A stretch of DNA of 49,152 nt from AVCC01 sp041736255 (GCA_041736255.1 JBGSTZ010000022.1:1-49152), one strand, 5' to 3'. Shown: positions 18,201-26,151, counted from the first letter of the stretch. The notes: generated by a model from the letters alone, not told the origin. Program-made: numbers and translations.

Positions 18201-21054
18201 AATTTCCGGCGATCTGCCGATCGTGCTGGTGCAGATCAAGAATCAGAAAAATATCGGGCTGGTGCGCCAACTGGTGCAGGCGCATGCGTATTGGCGCTCG
18301 AAAGGGCTGGCGGTCGATCTCGTGATCTGGAACGAAGAACATACCAGTTACCGGCAGGTCTTGCAGGAACAGATCATGGGGCTGATTTCATCTGTGACCG
18401 GCGCCCATGCGATAGATCGTCCGGGCGGCATATTCGTGCGGTTTGTAGATCAGATATCCAACGAAGACCGCGTGCTGCTGCAGTCGGTAGCGCGGGTTTT
18501 TCTAACCGATAGCGGCGGCACACTGGCCCAACAGATCAACCGCCGCGATCTAGTGGAAGTGCGCGTACCACGCCTGAGTCCGGTACGCAGACCACCATCC
18601 GCAATCCGCAAAGTTGTACCCTTACCGAAGCGCAATCTGATCCTGTCGAACGGCATGGGCGGATTCACGCCGGATGGACGCGAATATGTAATCACTACCT
18701 CAGCCGACCAAGTGACGCCTGCACCGTGGGTCAATGTGATGGCCAATCCGCAGTTTGGCAGCGTCATTTCCGAAAGCGGACAAGCGTACACCTGGGGGGA
18801 GAACGCGCATGAATTCCGGCTAACGCCATGGGCCAATGATCCGGTAAGCGACACCGGCGGCGAAGCATTTTATCTACGCGACGAAGTGACCGGGCTCACC
18901 TGGTCCCCGACGGCGCTGCCGCGTCGAGGCGAAGGCGAGTATGTCACGCGGCATGGTTTCGGTTACAGCGTGTTTGAGCATATCGAAGATGGTATCGCCT
19001 CCGAACTGACCGTGTATGTCGCGGTGGATGCAGCGGTCAAATATTCGGTACTGCGCATACGCAACGATTCCAACACGATACGCAAGCTATCCGCCACTGG
19101 TTATGTCGAATGGGTACTGGGCGACCTGCGTCCAAAATCATTGATGCACATCATCACCGAAACCGATCCGGCAACCGGCGCATTATTTGCACGCAATCCA
19201 TACAACACTGACTTTACCGAGCGCACTGCGTTCTTCGATGTCGATACAACGTCGCGCACCATCAGCGGCGACCGCAATGAATTCATCGGCCGCAATGGAT
19301 CGTTGCAAAATCCCGCTGCAATGGAGCGGGTACGCTTGTCCGGCAAGGTTGGCGCCGGTCTCGATCCATGTGCTGCGATCCAGGTGCCGTTCGAACTGGT
19401 CCAGGGACAGCAACGCGAAATCGTCTTCATGCTCGGCATGGCTGATACCCGCCGCACTAATGTCAGCGATCTGGTGCAGCGTTATCGCGGCGGCGCCGCA
19501 GCGCAGCATGCGCTGGAAGCCGTGCATGCCTACTGGAAGCGTACGCTGGGTGCGGTACAAATCGAGACGCCGGACCCATCTCTCAATGTCCTCGCCAATG
19601 GCTGGCTGATCTACCAAACCATCGCCTGCCGCCTGTGGGCGCGCAGCGGTTACTACCAATCCGGCGGCGCATTCGGCTTTCGCGACCAATTGCAAGACAC
19701 CATGGCGCTGGTCCACAGCGAGCCGAAACTGGTACGCGAACATCTGCTGTTGTGCGCTGCGCATCAATACATCGAAGGCGACGCACAACACTGGTGGCAT
19801 CCACCGACCAGCCGCGGTGTGCGCACGCACTGTTCCGATGATTACCTGTGGCTGCCACTTGCTGTACATCGTTATGTGATCAGCACTGACGACACCGGCA
19901 TACTCGATGAAGCCGTACACTTTATCGAAGGCCGTCCTGTCAATCAGGATGAAGATTCTTACTACGACCTGCCGAACCATTCGGCACAAGTCGCCACGCT
20001 GTATGTGCATTGCGTACGTGCGATTGAAAGAGGATTGAAATTTGGCGTGCATGGCCTGTCGCTGATCGGCTCCGGCGATTGGAACGACGGCATGGACAAG
20101 GTCGGTGAACACGGCAAGGGCGAAAGCATCTGGCTCAGTTTTTTCTTCTACGAAGTGCTGATGCGTTTTGCTGAAGTCGCCACGATCCACCATGATCAGG
20201 CTTTCGCCGACCGTTGCCATACCGAAGCGGCGCAATTACGTCAGAACGTCGACAAAAACGGCTGGGATGGCGAATGGTATCGCCGTGCGTATTTCGATGA
20301 CGGGACGCCGCTAGGCTCCGCCCAAAACGTCGAATGCCAGATCGATTCGATTTCGCAAAGCTGGTCGGTATTGTCTGGCGCGGGCGAACCGGAACGCTCA
20401 AAAATGGCGATGCTTGCAGTCGATCGCCGACTGGTGCGGCGAGAAGACTGGATTATCCAGTTGCTCGATCCGCCGTTCGACAAATCCGATCAGAATCCCG
20501 GCTATATCCGCGGCTATGTTCCGGGCGTGCGCGAGAACGGCGGGCAGTACACGCATGCGGCAGTCTGGACTGCGATGGCATTTGCCAAGATGGGCGACAA
20601 CGGGCGTGCGTGGGAATTGATGCAGATGATCAATCCCGTCAACCACGGCAAAACCGCCGAAGATATTGCCACCTATAAGGTTGAGCCTTATGTTGTTGCC
20701 GCAGATGTGTATGCGGTATCTCCACACGTGGGCCGTGGCGGTTGGAGCTGGTATACCGGATCGTCTGGATGGCTGTACAGGTTGATTGTGGAATCGTTAC
20801 TAGGATTAAAGCGGGAAGGCGACAAGCTGACTGTCACGCCATGTCTGCCGGATGACTGGAGTACGTATGGTTTGCATTATCGGTATCGCAACACGATGTA
20901 CAGAATTGTGGTGACGCAAAGCAGCGACCGTGGTGTGGCAGGGCATGTAAAGGTGGATGGATTTCTGCAGATGGACGGAATAATTATGCTGGTTGATGAC
21001 AAGCAAGAGCATGCAGTGGAGATATTGGTACATGCGGGCGTCACAAACACTTGA
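12250..21054 (+). CDS. Cyclic beta-1,2-glucan synthase
   Basis: A giant inner-membrane enzyme of about 2,934 residues (NdvB/ChvB/Cgs type) making periplasmic cyclic beta-1,2-glucans from UDP-glucose. Order: cytoplasmic N-terminal part; membrane helices near 435-490; GT84 transferase domain (LVVVPTM near 512, LDTDTQLP near 650, RRRRWIRGDWQ near 797); further helices near 850-900 and 980-1020; a middle domain starting MSRKTWHFFETYVGP, corresponding to the cyclisation (GH189-type) domain; and two GH94 beta-sandwich parts with a C-terminal GH94 phosphorylase domain (GFRDQLQDTM, GSGDWNDGMDKVGEHGKG) controlling length. The start is uncertain: TTG 12250 has GGGAG 9 bp upstream, while TTG 12220 has no ribosome site. 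Role: osmotic adaptation and host interaction (family knowledge). Confidence 0.95.
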   Translation: MKLDRTFLRNTPRFLSGLRKTSLPNSMFGRQAYDELPLRAELFSALQMEQHGRILANAHKLSTGRVRDQLLARLADNENIIIDTCNQIAEATKTGRQMTHASEWLLDNFYLIEEQIRTAKRHLPKNYSKELPRLLRGSTQGRPRVYDIALETIAHGDGNVDPENLSRFVAAYQQVTTLNLGELWAIPIMLRLALIENLRRVAARLAITRFNRNLAYSWADKMVEAAEKNPNNLILLVADMARSNPPMDSAFVAELVRRLQGQSPALTLPLTWLSQHLANSGQTIELMVQLETQQQATDQVSISNSICSLRFLSAMDWREFVETMSVVDHTLRKDPADVYARMDFATRDNYRHVVEKIARHSRLSEVEVADNAIRLARAKLAQAGTVAGTEAEDRTAHVGYYLIGNGLSELESAAAFQLPASEALRRASRDAPLTVYLGSIFLLTLAATGVIVFKAAADGMDAWLLALLALIALVATSQLALSLVNWFATLIALPSPLPRMDYSEGIPPESRTLVVVPTMLFTTQSIDSLTEALEVHFLANRDDSLHFCLLTDFADAKTEEMPADKGLLEYAKESIDVLNKKYRHTKGDNFLLLHRPRRWNAQEKIWMGYERKRGKLGDLNAFLRGGPAEAFALIVGNTDGLTNIQYVITLDTDTQLPRDTARQFVATMAHPLNRAQFDETRQCVCEGYGILQPRVVVSLPSAEASRYELLCGGEAGIDPYTRTVSDVYQDLFGEGSFIGKGIYDVDVFEHALNGRMPENRILSHDLLEGCYARAGLLSDVQLYEEYPHSYSADVKRRRRWIRGDWQIASWLLPSVPGARDAKTGKVRRYRNPLSALSRWKLFDNLRRSLVPFAMLALLLTGWAIFSSTSSSAWFWTGTVLGIVLIPPACAFLWNLVHKPTDVLFRQHFSAVLQSTIQNFVHAALTLIFLPYETGFTLDTIVRTHWRILVSHRRLLEWNPYSAANRNADQSSNTLSSYYRSMWIAPVAALASAIWLTMNNLVAMEAATPILLLWWASPIIAYWISQPIARRSAQLSEEQTLFLKSMSRKTWHFFETYVGPEGNWLPPDNVQEHPVAVTAYRTSPTNIGLSLLANLSAYDFGYIPAGQFIERSQNTLRTMAALERHQGHFYNWYDTQYLTPLHPMYVSAVDSGNLAGHLLTLGPGLTGLLDTQILGTRVFSGIRDTFEILQAIAGDADTAQRRKLIQFEQDLESACQSAPCTLMVAHDCLERLSHCAANFVTGLDTMPDLPINVWARALASQCREALNELNFLAPWTQMLEPGNWASVFPELGQIPTLRQLARLHTNLTPAFEQRLAGQANLQQTLRMPALQQLVSDGSRRAAERILLIDQLALQSIEFARMEYGFLYDPATHLLAIGYNVTERRLDASYYDLLASEARLTTFVGIAQGQLPQESWFALGRQLTIAGGKPILLSWSGSMFEYLMPLLVMPTFENTLLDQTYHSAVARQIEYGLQRSVPWGISESGYNAFDASLNYQYRAFGVPGLGFKRGLGDDLVIAPYASMMALMVAPEKACSNLQQMSTQGFAGEFGFYEAIDYTPSRLPRGQTNTVIRSFMAHHQGMGFLSLAYLLLDRPLQKRFESDPLFQATMSLLHERVPKASATYSNTTELADIRTVSTTQEMQMRVLQRPDSRTPEVQLLSNGRYHVMISSAGGSYSRWNDLSVTRWREDCTRDNWGTFCYVRDLEDGRYWSTAFQPTLMEPQNYEVIFSEGRAEFRRSDNNFNMHTEIVVSPEDDIELRRTHIINSSRQSRTIDITSYAEVVLAPAAADAAHPAFSNLFVQTEIIHKCRAILCTRRPRSANEKMPWMFHLMAVHGAVIDAVSYETDRMQFIGRGNTVAAPQAMRDAAPLTDTEGSVLDPIVAIRYQITIGAEQTATFDMVTGVGESRELCLGLIDKYQDRHLADRVVELSGAHSQVVLRQLNASEADAQLYGRLANSIIYVNPLLRADASVLIRNQRGQSGLWSYAISGDLPIVLVQIKNQKNIGLVRQLVQAHAYWRSKGLAVDLVIWNEEHTSYRQVLQEQIMGLISSVTGAHAIDRPGGIFVRFVDQISNEDRVLLQSVARVFLTDSGGTLAQQINRRDLVEVRVPRLSPVRRPPSAIRKVVPLPKRNLILSNGMGGFTPDGREYVITTSADQVTPAPWVNVMANPQFGSVISESGQAYTWGENAHEFRLTPWANDPVSDTGGEAFYLRDEVTGLTWSPTALPRRGEGEYVTRHGFGYSVFEHIEDGIASELTVYVAVDAAVKYSVLRIRNDSNTIRKLSATGYVEWVLGDLRPKSLMHIITETDPATGALFARNPYNTDFTERTAFFDVDTTSRTISGDRNEFIGRNGSLQNPAAMERVRLSGKVGAGLDPCAAIQVPFELVQGQQREIVFMLGMADTRRTNVSDLVQRYRGGAAAQHALEAVHAYWKRTLGAVQIETPDPSLNVLANGWLIYQTIACRLWARSGYYQSGGAFGFRDQLQDTMALVHSEPKLVREHLLLCAAHQYIEGDAQHWWHPPTSRGVRTHCSDDYLWLPLAVHRYVISTDDTGILDEAVHFIEGRPVNQDEDSYYDLPNHSAQVATLYVHCVRAIERGLKFGVHGLSLIGSGDWNDGMDKVGEHGKGESIWLSFFFYEVLMRFAEVATIHHDQAFADRCHTEAAQLRQNVDKNGWDGEWYRRAYFDDGTPLGSAQNVECQIDSISQSWSVLSGAGEPERSKMAMLAVDRRLVRREDWIIQLLDPPFDKSDQNPGYIRGYVPGVRENGGQYTHAAVWTAMAFAKMGDNGRAWELMQMINPVNHGKTAEDIATYKVEPYVVAADVYAVSPHVGRGGWSWYTGSSGWLYRLIVESLLGLKREGDKLTVTPCLPDDWSTYGLHYRYRNTMYRIVVTQSSDRGVAGHVKVDGFLQMDGIIMLVDDKQEHAVEILVHAGVTNT

Positions 21055-21087
21055 TATAACGCAATAAATAATTAAAAAACATTACTT

Positions 21088-21103
21088 TGTGCGGCAACGT
21101 ACA
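21088..21103. promoter_or_regulatory. TGTGCG operator, site I
   Basis: TGTGCG-GCAA-CGTACA matches 11 of 12 arm positions. It lies 112 bp upstream of the collagen-like lipoprotein start and just after the glucan synthase stop. Confidence 0.6.
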
Positions 21104-21162
21104 GAGGATCTCCAAAATTTGATTTAACCTTGGAAATTGGCGAATGGTGAACTTTTCTCTTG

Positions 21163-21178
21163 GCACAATATTGTGTGC
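21163..21178. promoter_or_regulatory. ACAATATTGT palindrome upstream of collagen-like gene
   Basis: CACAATATTGTG (21164-21175) is a perfect 12-bp palindrome, extended by GCACA and TGTGC sequence. The 10-bp core ACAATATTGT recurs at 26319-26328 in front of the BON lipoprotein gene, also near a TGTGCG operator. It sits 40 bp before the start codon. Confidence 0.4.
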
Positions 21179-21215
21179 ATTTTTTCTCATTACTAAAATT
21201 ACTAAAAGGATCAAT

Positions 21216-21602
21216 ATGAAATATTCATTACTGTTAGCCGCGATGGTGGCGATGCTGGGTCTAAGCGCCTGTGAAAAAACTACGGTTAACAATCCTGCAC
21301 CGGAAACAGTCGTAGTTCCTGGTCCTGCTGGTCCTGCTGGTGCGACCGGCGATACCGGAGCGACCGGTAATACAGGTGCTACTGGCGAAGGGGTTGCCGT
21401 ACCGGGTGCGACCGGTGCGACCGGCGATACTGGTGCGACCGGTGACACGGGAGCATCAGGCGATACTGGAGCGACTGGTGATACGGGCGCGACAGGTGAT
21501 ACTGGAGCAGCCGGTGGCACTGGAGCGACTGGTAATACTGGTGATACCGGAGCAACTGGTGCAGCCGGCGCTGAAGGTGCCCAGGGCAAAACCGGGTACT
21601 AG
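21216..21602 (+). CDS. Collagen-like repeat lipoprotein
   Basis: A 128-residue lipoprotein (lipobox LSAC, Cys19). From about residue 38 to the end it is built of Gly-X-Y triplets, opening GPAGPAGATGDTGATG. One interruption (GEGVAVPG) is followed by repeated GDT, GAT and GNT triplets. The repeats are rich in Thr and Asp and poor in Pro. In bacterial collagens this composition forms triple helices stabilised by charge or glycosylation (family knowledge). It is probably a trimeric surface filament anchored in the membrane. The start is ATG 21216, with AAAGGA 6 bp upstream. The 9-bp DNA repeats could vary in number. No partner gene is obvious. Confidence 0.85.
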   Translation: MKYSLLLAAMVAMLGLSACEKTTVNNPAPETVVVPGPAGPAGATGDTGATGNTGATGEGVAVPGATGATGDTGATGDTGASGDTGATGDTGATGDTGAAGGTGATGNTGDTGATGAAGAEGAQGKTGY

Positions 21603-21702
21603 AGTCTAAGCTGGGGACGGCACGGTGATCGTTCCTGACCAGAAGTGACCAGCTGCCATTCGACGGCGTGGGGAATCAGCCCATACCGTTGCATAGCACA
21701 TT

Positions 21703-21740
21703 GAAAAAGCGGGGCCAGGTATTCCTGGCCCCGCTTTTTC
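21703..21740. terminator. Strong bidirectional terminator
   Basis: A 17-bp perfect stem (21703-21719 with 21724-21740), with loop TATT and A/T ends on both sides. It serves the collagen-like gene and the convergent REC-PAS gene. Confidence 0.9.
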
Positions 21741-21769
21741 ACATTACCCGGCTCACAGGCGCCAGCCCG

Positions 21770-22954
21770 TCATTTTGCCTGTTCGTGGCAGGCGCTGATG
21801 ACGCCAACAATGATCCAGTTATCGACCACACACACCGCGTGCCAATCGATCATCGCGGCAAAGATCGAACCATCTTTGCGGCGCAAATCTGCCGTTTGCA
21901 TGTACGTCAGGCCGCCTGCGATAAGCGCATCAAAGATACCCGCCAAACCCGCACTGCTGCCGATACCGAGATCGTCCAAATTCACCGCGAACAACTCGGG
22001 GCGGCTATAACCCGACATGCAGCAAGCCGTTTCATTTGCGTCGACCATACGCATACCGACGCGGTCGAATAAACACAAGCCCTGATCAATCACATCCATG
22101 GCGCTGCGAAAACGGATTTGCTCCGGGTCGGGACGCCTGCGGTCGGTGATCTCCATGCCGATGCCACGATAGCCGATAAAACGACTGGAGGAATCGAACA
22201 TCGGCTCCCCGCTGACTTGCAAATATTGGGTCGTGCCATCGGGATTACTGCGACTATAGACAAAATCCAGGAAAGGGCGCCTAGCTGCAATATTGGCATT
22301 CAGCAGCGCGCGCTCGGCCGCATTCCAGCGCCCGGCCAACACTGCGCTGGCCGCGCTCGGCATGCCATCGTCTTCAATTCCAAGCATGTCAAAAACCGGG
22401 CCGGAGACTTTGGTAAATTTACCATGGGGGTCTTGCTCCCAATACCAGTCCGATGATAGCTCGGTAAAACTCTTGAAACGGGCCTCGCTCTCGCGCAATT
22501 CGGCCGTGCGTTCCTGCACTGTCTGCTCCAGAATTTTGTTGTAATTGCCCAGCTTTTGATACAACAGCCGCACTTCCAGCATGTTGTGAATACGTGTCTG
22601 GACTTCAACCAAATCAAATGGCTTACTAACGAAGTCTTTAGCACCCGCTTGCAATGCGCGCAGCTTGTGTCCCGGCTGCGCGGTAATGACCAGCACCGGT
22701 AAATAATCGTTTTTCTCGATTTCTTTCAAGCCTTCCATAACTTGAAATCCATCCATCTCGGGCATTTGCAAATCAAGCAAAATCAGATCGTAATGATGTT
22801 CCAGATGCAACGGGCAAACCGTGCTCGGGTCCATCGTCGATGTGATGCACTGGTAACCTGTATTGCCCAGCATTTGCTCCAACAGCATCACATTCGATTT
22901 TTGATCATCCACGATCAGGATGCTGGCGTTTAGAATTTCGGAAGCTTCAAGCAT
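21770..22954 (-). CDS. Response regulator with two PAS domains (REC-PAS-PAS)
   Basis: A 394-residue protein. The receiver domain is at about residues 12-130 with phospho-acceptor D61 (LLDLQMPEMDG), early acid pair VDD and the C-terminal Lys in VSKPFD. A helical linker follows (LLYQKLGNYNKILEQTVQER), then PAS 1 (RFKSFTELSSDWYWEQD) and PAS 2 (RFRSAMDVIDQGLCLFD). No HTH, GGDEF, EAL or kinase domain follows, so the output must be protein-protein. The frame is open to 23098; ATG 22954 is chosen for GAGGGA 5 bp upstream and the usual receiver start. It lies downstream of the hybrid kinase on the same strand and is its likely partner. Confidence 0.88.
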   Translation of the reverse strand: MLEASEILNASILIVDDQKSNVMLLEQMLGNTGYQCITSTMDPSTVCPLHLEHHYDLILLDLQMPEMDGFQVMEGLKEIEKNDYLPVLVITAQPGHKLRALQAGAKDFVSKPFDLVEVQTRIHNMLEVRLLYQKLGNYNKILEQTVQERTAELRESEARFKSFTELSSDWYWEQDPHGKFTKVSGPVFDMLGIEDDGMPSAASAVLAGRWNAAERALLNANIAARRPFLDFVYSRSNPDGTTQYLQVSGEPMFDSSSRFIGYRGIGMEITDRRRPDPEQIRFRSAMDVIDQGLCLFDRVGMRMVDANETACCMSGYSRPELFAVNLDDLGIGSSAGLAGIFDALIAGGLTYMQTADLRRKDGSIFAAMIDWHAVCVVDNWIIVGVISACHEQAK

Positions 22955-23009
22955 TACATTCCCTCTATTGATCTGGTCTGGAAAGAGTTTTATTTTCCAG
23001 GCCACTATT

Positions 23010-23110
23010 CTCACCCTCTCCCTCTGGGAGAGGGTTGGGGGTGAAACAGTGGTTTCGGACGACATGTCGTCCGCCTGCGTAACAACCCTGTCTTGCAAGA
23101 CAGGGTGCGC
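23010..23110. repeat. Palindrome-rich repeat segment
   Basis: It contains CCCTCTCCCTCTGGGAGAGGG (one hairpin), an 18-bp perfect palindrome CGGACGACATGTCGTCCG (23056-23073) and a 20-bp perfect palindrome CCCTGTCTTGCAAGACAGGG (23086-23105). It resembles dispersed extragenic repeats and separates the two regulatory genes. The CCCTCTCCC hairpin type recurs near 42.2-42.4 kb. Confidence 0.65.
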
Positions 23111-23204
23111 CCTGCAAGGGAGGGAATCCGGCTCTAACTTTATTTTTCCCGGATCAAAAAATCGTTCACCTGTTACGTTTACTTATTACATGTACCTATT
23201 GCGC

Positions 23205-25316
23205 TCATCTGTTATTCAGTGGCATCAGCGCCGCCTGCTCGCTTTCCAAGCCATTGTCAGCCGCATAATGCAATGCGACATCCAGTGCATCCATAAATGC
23301 GCTGACCTCGATCGGTTTTGTCAGATAGCGGAAAAACCCAGCCTGCAAACCTTTCTCAATGTCACGCGGAACCGCATTGGCTGACAGTGCCATGACCGGA
23401 ATGTGCGCAGTTGCTGGATCTTCTCGCAATATTTTCAAGGCGCCAAAGCCGCTGATGCCAGGTAAATTAATATCCATCAAAATAACATCCGGCTGATGCA
23501 TGCGCGCCAGCTGAATGCCAAGATGTCCATCCATAGCCGTCAGCAATTTCAAATCAATGCGCCGCGCAATCAGTTTCTCGACCAGTACCAAATTTGCCGG
23601 ATTATCTTCAACATAAAGCAGCGTGCGTTGCGTTGACAATGCGTTTTCTGCTGCAGAATCTGGCGCATTCAGGCCGTTCTCGCCATTGCCGCCAAATACC
23701 AGTTCCGGTGCGCCGGATGCGGGAAACTCAACCCAAAAAACGGTGCCGACACCAACCTTGCTTTCAACGCCAATGTCACCGCCCATCAATTCGACTAGTT
23801 GCTTGGTCACCACCAAGCCGATGCCAGTACCTTCTTCGGTACTGGACTCTTGGCCAAGCCGGTTGAAAGGCTGAAATAATTGTTCCAACTGTTCCGCTGA
23901 GAGGCCTGCTCCTGTATCACGCACACGTAAACGCACCCGATTTTCACTACGCATCATATATTCAACAATGACTGCGCCATCGACACGGTTATATTTGATC
24001 GCATTCGACAACAGATTGATGATCACTTGTTTAACTCTGGTGCGATCGGCATGAACATAGAACGGGTGATCAAAATGCGGAAACGTCATTTCTATCCCAC
24101 GTTGCTGCGCCTGCGGCTCAATCATTGCCTGACAATCCTGCAGCACTTCGGTGAGCGACATCGATTCTTGCGACATCGTTACTTTTCCCGATTCGATCAT
24201 CGCCAGATCGAGAATTTCATTAATCAGTCGCAGCAGATACCAGCCGGCTTGCAAAATCTGGTCGATCGACAGTTTCTGCGCCGCTGATGGCGGTGGCGTC
24301 TCGGATGCCATTAACTGCGCAAATCCGAGCACGGCATTGAGTGGCGTGCGCAATTCATGGCTCATGCTGGACAAGAATTCCGATTTCGCCAGATTGGCTT
24401 TTTCCGCAGCCGCCTTCGCGCATTCCAGTTCGACGTAATTTTCTTGCAGCGCATGTTCGAATTGCTTGCGGTCGGTCACATCGCGTGCCGCCGCGATCAC
24501 GCCTTGCAAATTGCGGTCGCGGTCATGAAAGGTGGATGCGTTGTACGACACCACTGTTTCCTTGCCATCTCTGGCGTGGGCGGTCAGTTCATAGTTGGTC
24601 ACTTTGCCATCGCGCAGCGCACTCGTGATGGCCACCTCGGCACGCTCCGGGTCGGTAAAATAATTCTTGAAAGGCGCCCCGATCAATTCATCGCGGGTGC
24701 ATCCGGTCAAGGCTTCCATTTGATGGTTGACGTCGCTAATGATGCCGCGCGGATCGGTCGTGATGATGGCGTCGATATTCGATTCAATGAGGGAACGCGT
24801 ATAGAACTGCTGATCGCGCAAACGCTGATCCAGCAGCGCCTGTTCCGCTTCGACTTGTTTGCGCGCCGTGTTATCGGTGCCAATCAGCAGGTAGCCGATC
24901 ACTTTATCGTCTGCATCGCGCAGCGCCGTGACGGACACGATAGCTGGCAAGCGACTGCCATCTTTGCGGATATAAGTCAGTTCATAAATGTCTTCGATGC
25001 CGCGTGAAGCCTTGAACACCAACGCCTCGAAACCCGGCTCAATCGGCGTATCCAATTCCAGACTCAGTGCCGCGGCCCGTGCGACCAATTCTTGCGCATC
25101 CGAAATGCCGGCCGGCGTAATCTGGTCCACCACATCTTCCGCCTGATAACCAAGCATGCGTTCGGCACCGACGTTGAAAATCTGAATCACGCCCTGCGCA
25201 TCGGTGGCAATACAGGAAAAATTCGCGCTGTTGAAGATCGCATCCTGCAATGCTCCCGCCTTCAGCAAGGGTTGTTGCACTTGTGGCATGACTGCGGCTA
25301 TTTCCATTTTATGCAT
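23205..25316 (-). CDS. Hybrid sensor histidine kinase (PAS-PAS-HisKA-HATPase-REC)
   Basis: A 703-residue cytoplasmic-looking kinase with no transmembrane helix. PAS 1 lies at about 24-150 (FSCIATDAQGVIQIFNVGAE) and PAS 2 at about 170-290 (DAIITTDPRGIISDVNHQME). HisKA follows with H320 in SMSHELRTPLN. HATPase_c has VIINLLSNAIKYN, RDTGAGLS and GTGIGLVV. The C-terminal receiver has D615 (LMDINLPG) and YLTKPIE. Signals should be soluble or redox/energy related, sensed by PAS (inference). The start is ambiguous: ATG 25316, 25307 or 25289, none with a strong ribosome site. It lies upstream of the REC-PAS-PAS gene. Confidence 0.93.
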   Translation of the reverse strand: MHKMEIAAVMPQVQQPLLKAGALQDAIFNSANFSCIATDAQGVIQIFNVGAERMLGYQAEDVVDQITPAGISDAQELVARAAALSLELDTPIEPGFEALVFKASRGIEDIYELTYIRKDGSRLPAIVSVTALRDADDKVIGYLLIGTDNTARKQVEAEQALLDQRLRDQQFYTRSLIESNIDAIITTDPRGIISDVNHQMEALTGCTRDELIGAPFKNYFTDPERAEVAITSALRDGKVTNYELTAHARDGKETVVSYNASTFHDRDRNLQGVIAAARDVTDRKQFEHALQENYVELECAKAAAEKANLAKSEFLSSMSHELRTPLNAVLGFAQLMASETPPPSAAQKLSIDQILQAGWYLLRLINEILDLAMIESGKVTMSQESMSLTEVLQDCQAMIEPQAQQRGIEMTFPHFDHPFYVHADRTRVKQVIINLLSNAIKYNRVDGAVIVEYMMRSENRVRLRVRDTGAGLSAEQLEQLFQPFNRLGQESSTEEGTGIGLVVTKQLVELMGGDIGVESKVGVGTVFWVEFPASGAPELVFGGNGENGLNAPDSAAENALSTQRTLLYVEDNPANLVLVEKLIARRIDLKLLTAMDGHLGIQLARMHQPDVILMDINLPGISGFGALKILREDPATAHIPVMALSANAVPRDIEKGLQAGFFRYLTKPIEVSAFMDALDVALHYAADNGLESEQAALMPLNNR

Positions 25317-25401
25317 AGTTTCAAATATTGATTAAGCTACAACTACAAGAGCGCTGGCCTGGCGCAAACAATGTGACGGCCCAGCCGCAAAACTCTACCT
25401 A

Positions 25402-26151
25402 TCAGAACGCCCGACTCATCTGCGGCTTGCCTTGGAGTTGGCACACATCCGACAACAAGCGCGCAAATTCTTTTTTGACAACGTCATAACATTCACAAGA
25501 ATGATCTTCCAGTCCGGAACGATCCAATACAGTGATATGCCCACGCCGATAGCGGATAAAGCCGCAGCTTTGTAATTTTCCGGCGGCCTCGGTCACACCC
25601 TCGCGGCGTACACCCAACATATTGGCGATCAATTCCTGTGTCATGGTCAATTCATTGGATGGCAAACGATCCAGGGTAAGTAAAAGAAAACGGCTCAATT
25701 GTTGTTCCACCGAATGGTGCCGATTACACACAGAGGTTTGCGACATTTGCGTGATAAGCGCGTGGGTATACCGCAGCAAAATACGCAGCACCAGTCCGGC
25801 GCGATAAAATTCTTCCATCAATATCTGTGCTTTAAGGCGATAACCGTAGCCGCCTGTCTGTACTACGGCGCGACTGGGCGTGGTGTCGCCACCCATAAAA
25901 AGAGAAACTCCCAATACACCCTCGTTGCCAACGCCGGCAATTTCAGACGAGCCCCCGTTTTCGAGTAAATAGTGCAACGATACGATGGAGGTAGTGGGGA
26001 AATAGACGTGCAGCACTTTGCCGCCGGATTCATAGAGCACGTCGCCGAGCAACATCGGAACCAATTCCAGATGGGGCGACAAGCGGTCGTATTCCGCCTC
26101 AAGTAAAGCTGCCAGGAGATGATTTTGATTTGGATCGTGCATACAGGACAT
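25402..26151 (-). CDS. Crp/Fnr-family regulator with atypical recognition helix
   Basis: A 249-residue protein: a cyclic-nucleotide-binding-type beta roll (about 20-120), dimerisation helix (about 125-160) and HTH (about 168-195). The effector pocket lacks the GEL...PRSA signature of cAMP binders (here GVLGVSLFMGGDTTPSRAVV), and there is no FNR cysteine cluster, so the ligand is unknown. The recognition helix reads VRREGVTEAAGKL. Compared with E. coli CRP it keeps R180 and E181 but has Glu in place of R185. It is divergent from the BON gene, and two TGTGCG operators lie between them, one about 125 bp from each start. It is the best candidate for the factor binding those sites (inference). ATG 26142 is an alternative start. 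Confidence 0.88.
   Translation of the reverse strand: MSCMHDPNQNHLLAALLEAEYDRLSPHLELVPMLLGDVLYESGGKVLHVYFPTTSIVSLHYLLENGGSSEIAGVGNEGVLGVSLFMGGDTTPSRAVVQTGGYGYRLKAQILMEEFYRAGLVLRILLRYTHALITQMSQTSVCNRHHSVEQQLSRFLLLTLDRLPSNELTMTQELIANMLGVRREGVTEAAGKLQSCGFIRYRRGHITVLDRSGLEDHSCECYDVVKKEFARLLSDVCQLQGKPQMSRAF

Noticed and set aside
10168..20235. Many long frames opposite the AsmA and glucan synthase genes
   Set aside because: They follow the codon structure of the real genes in antisense and have no coherent motifs.
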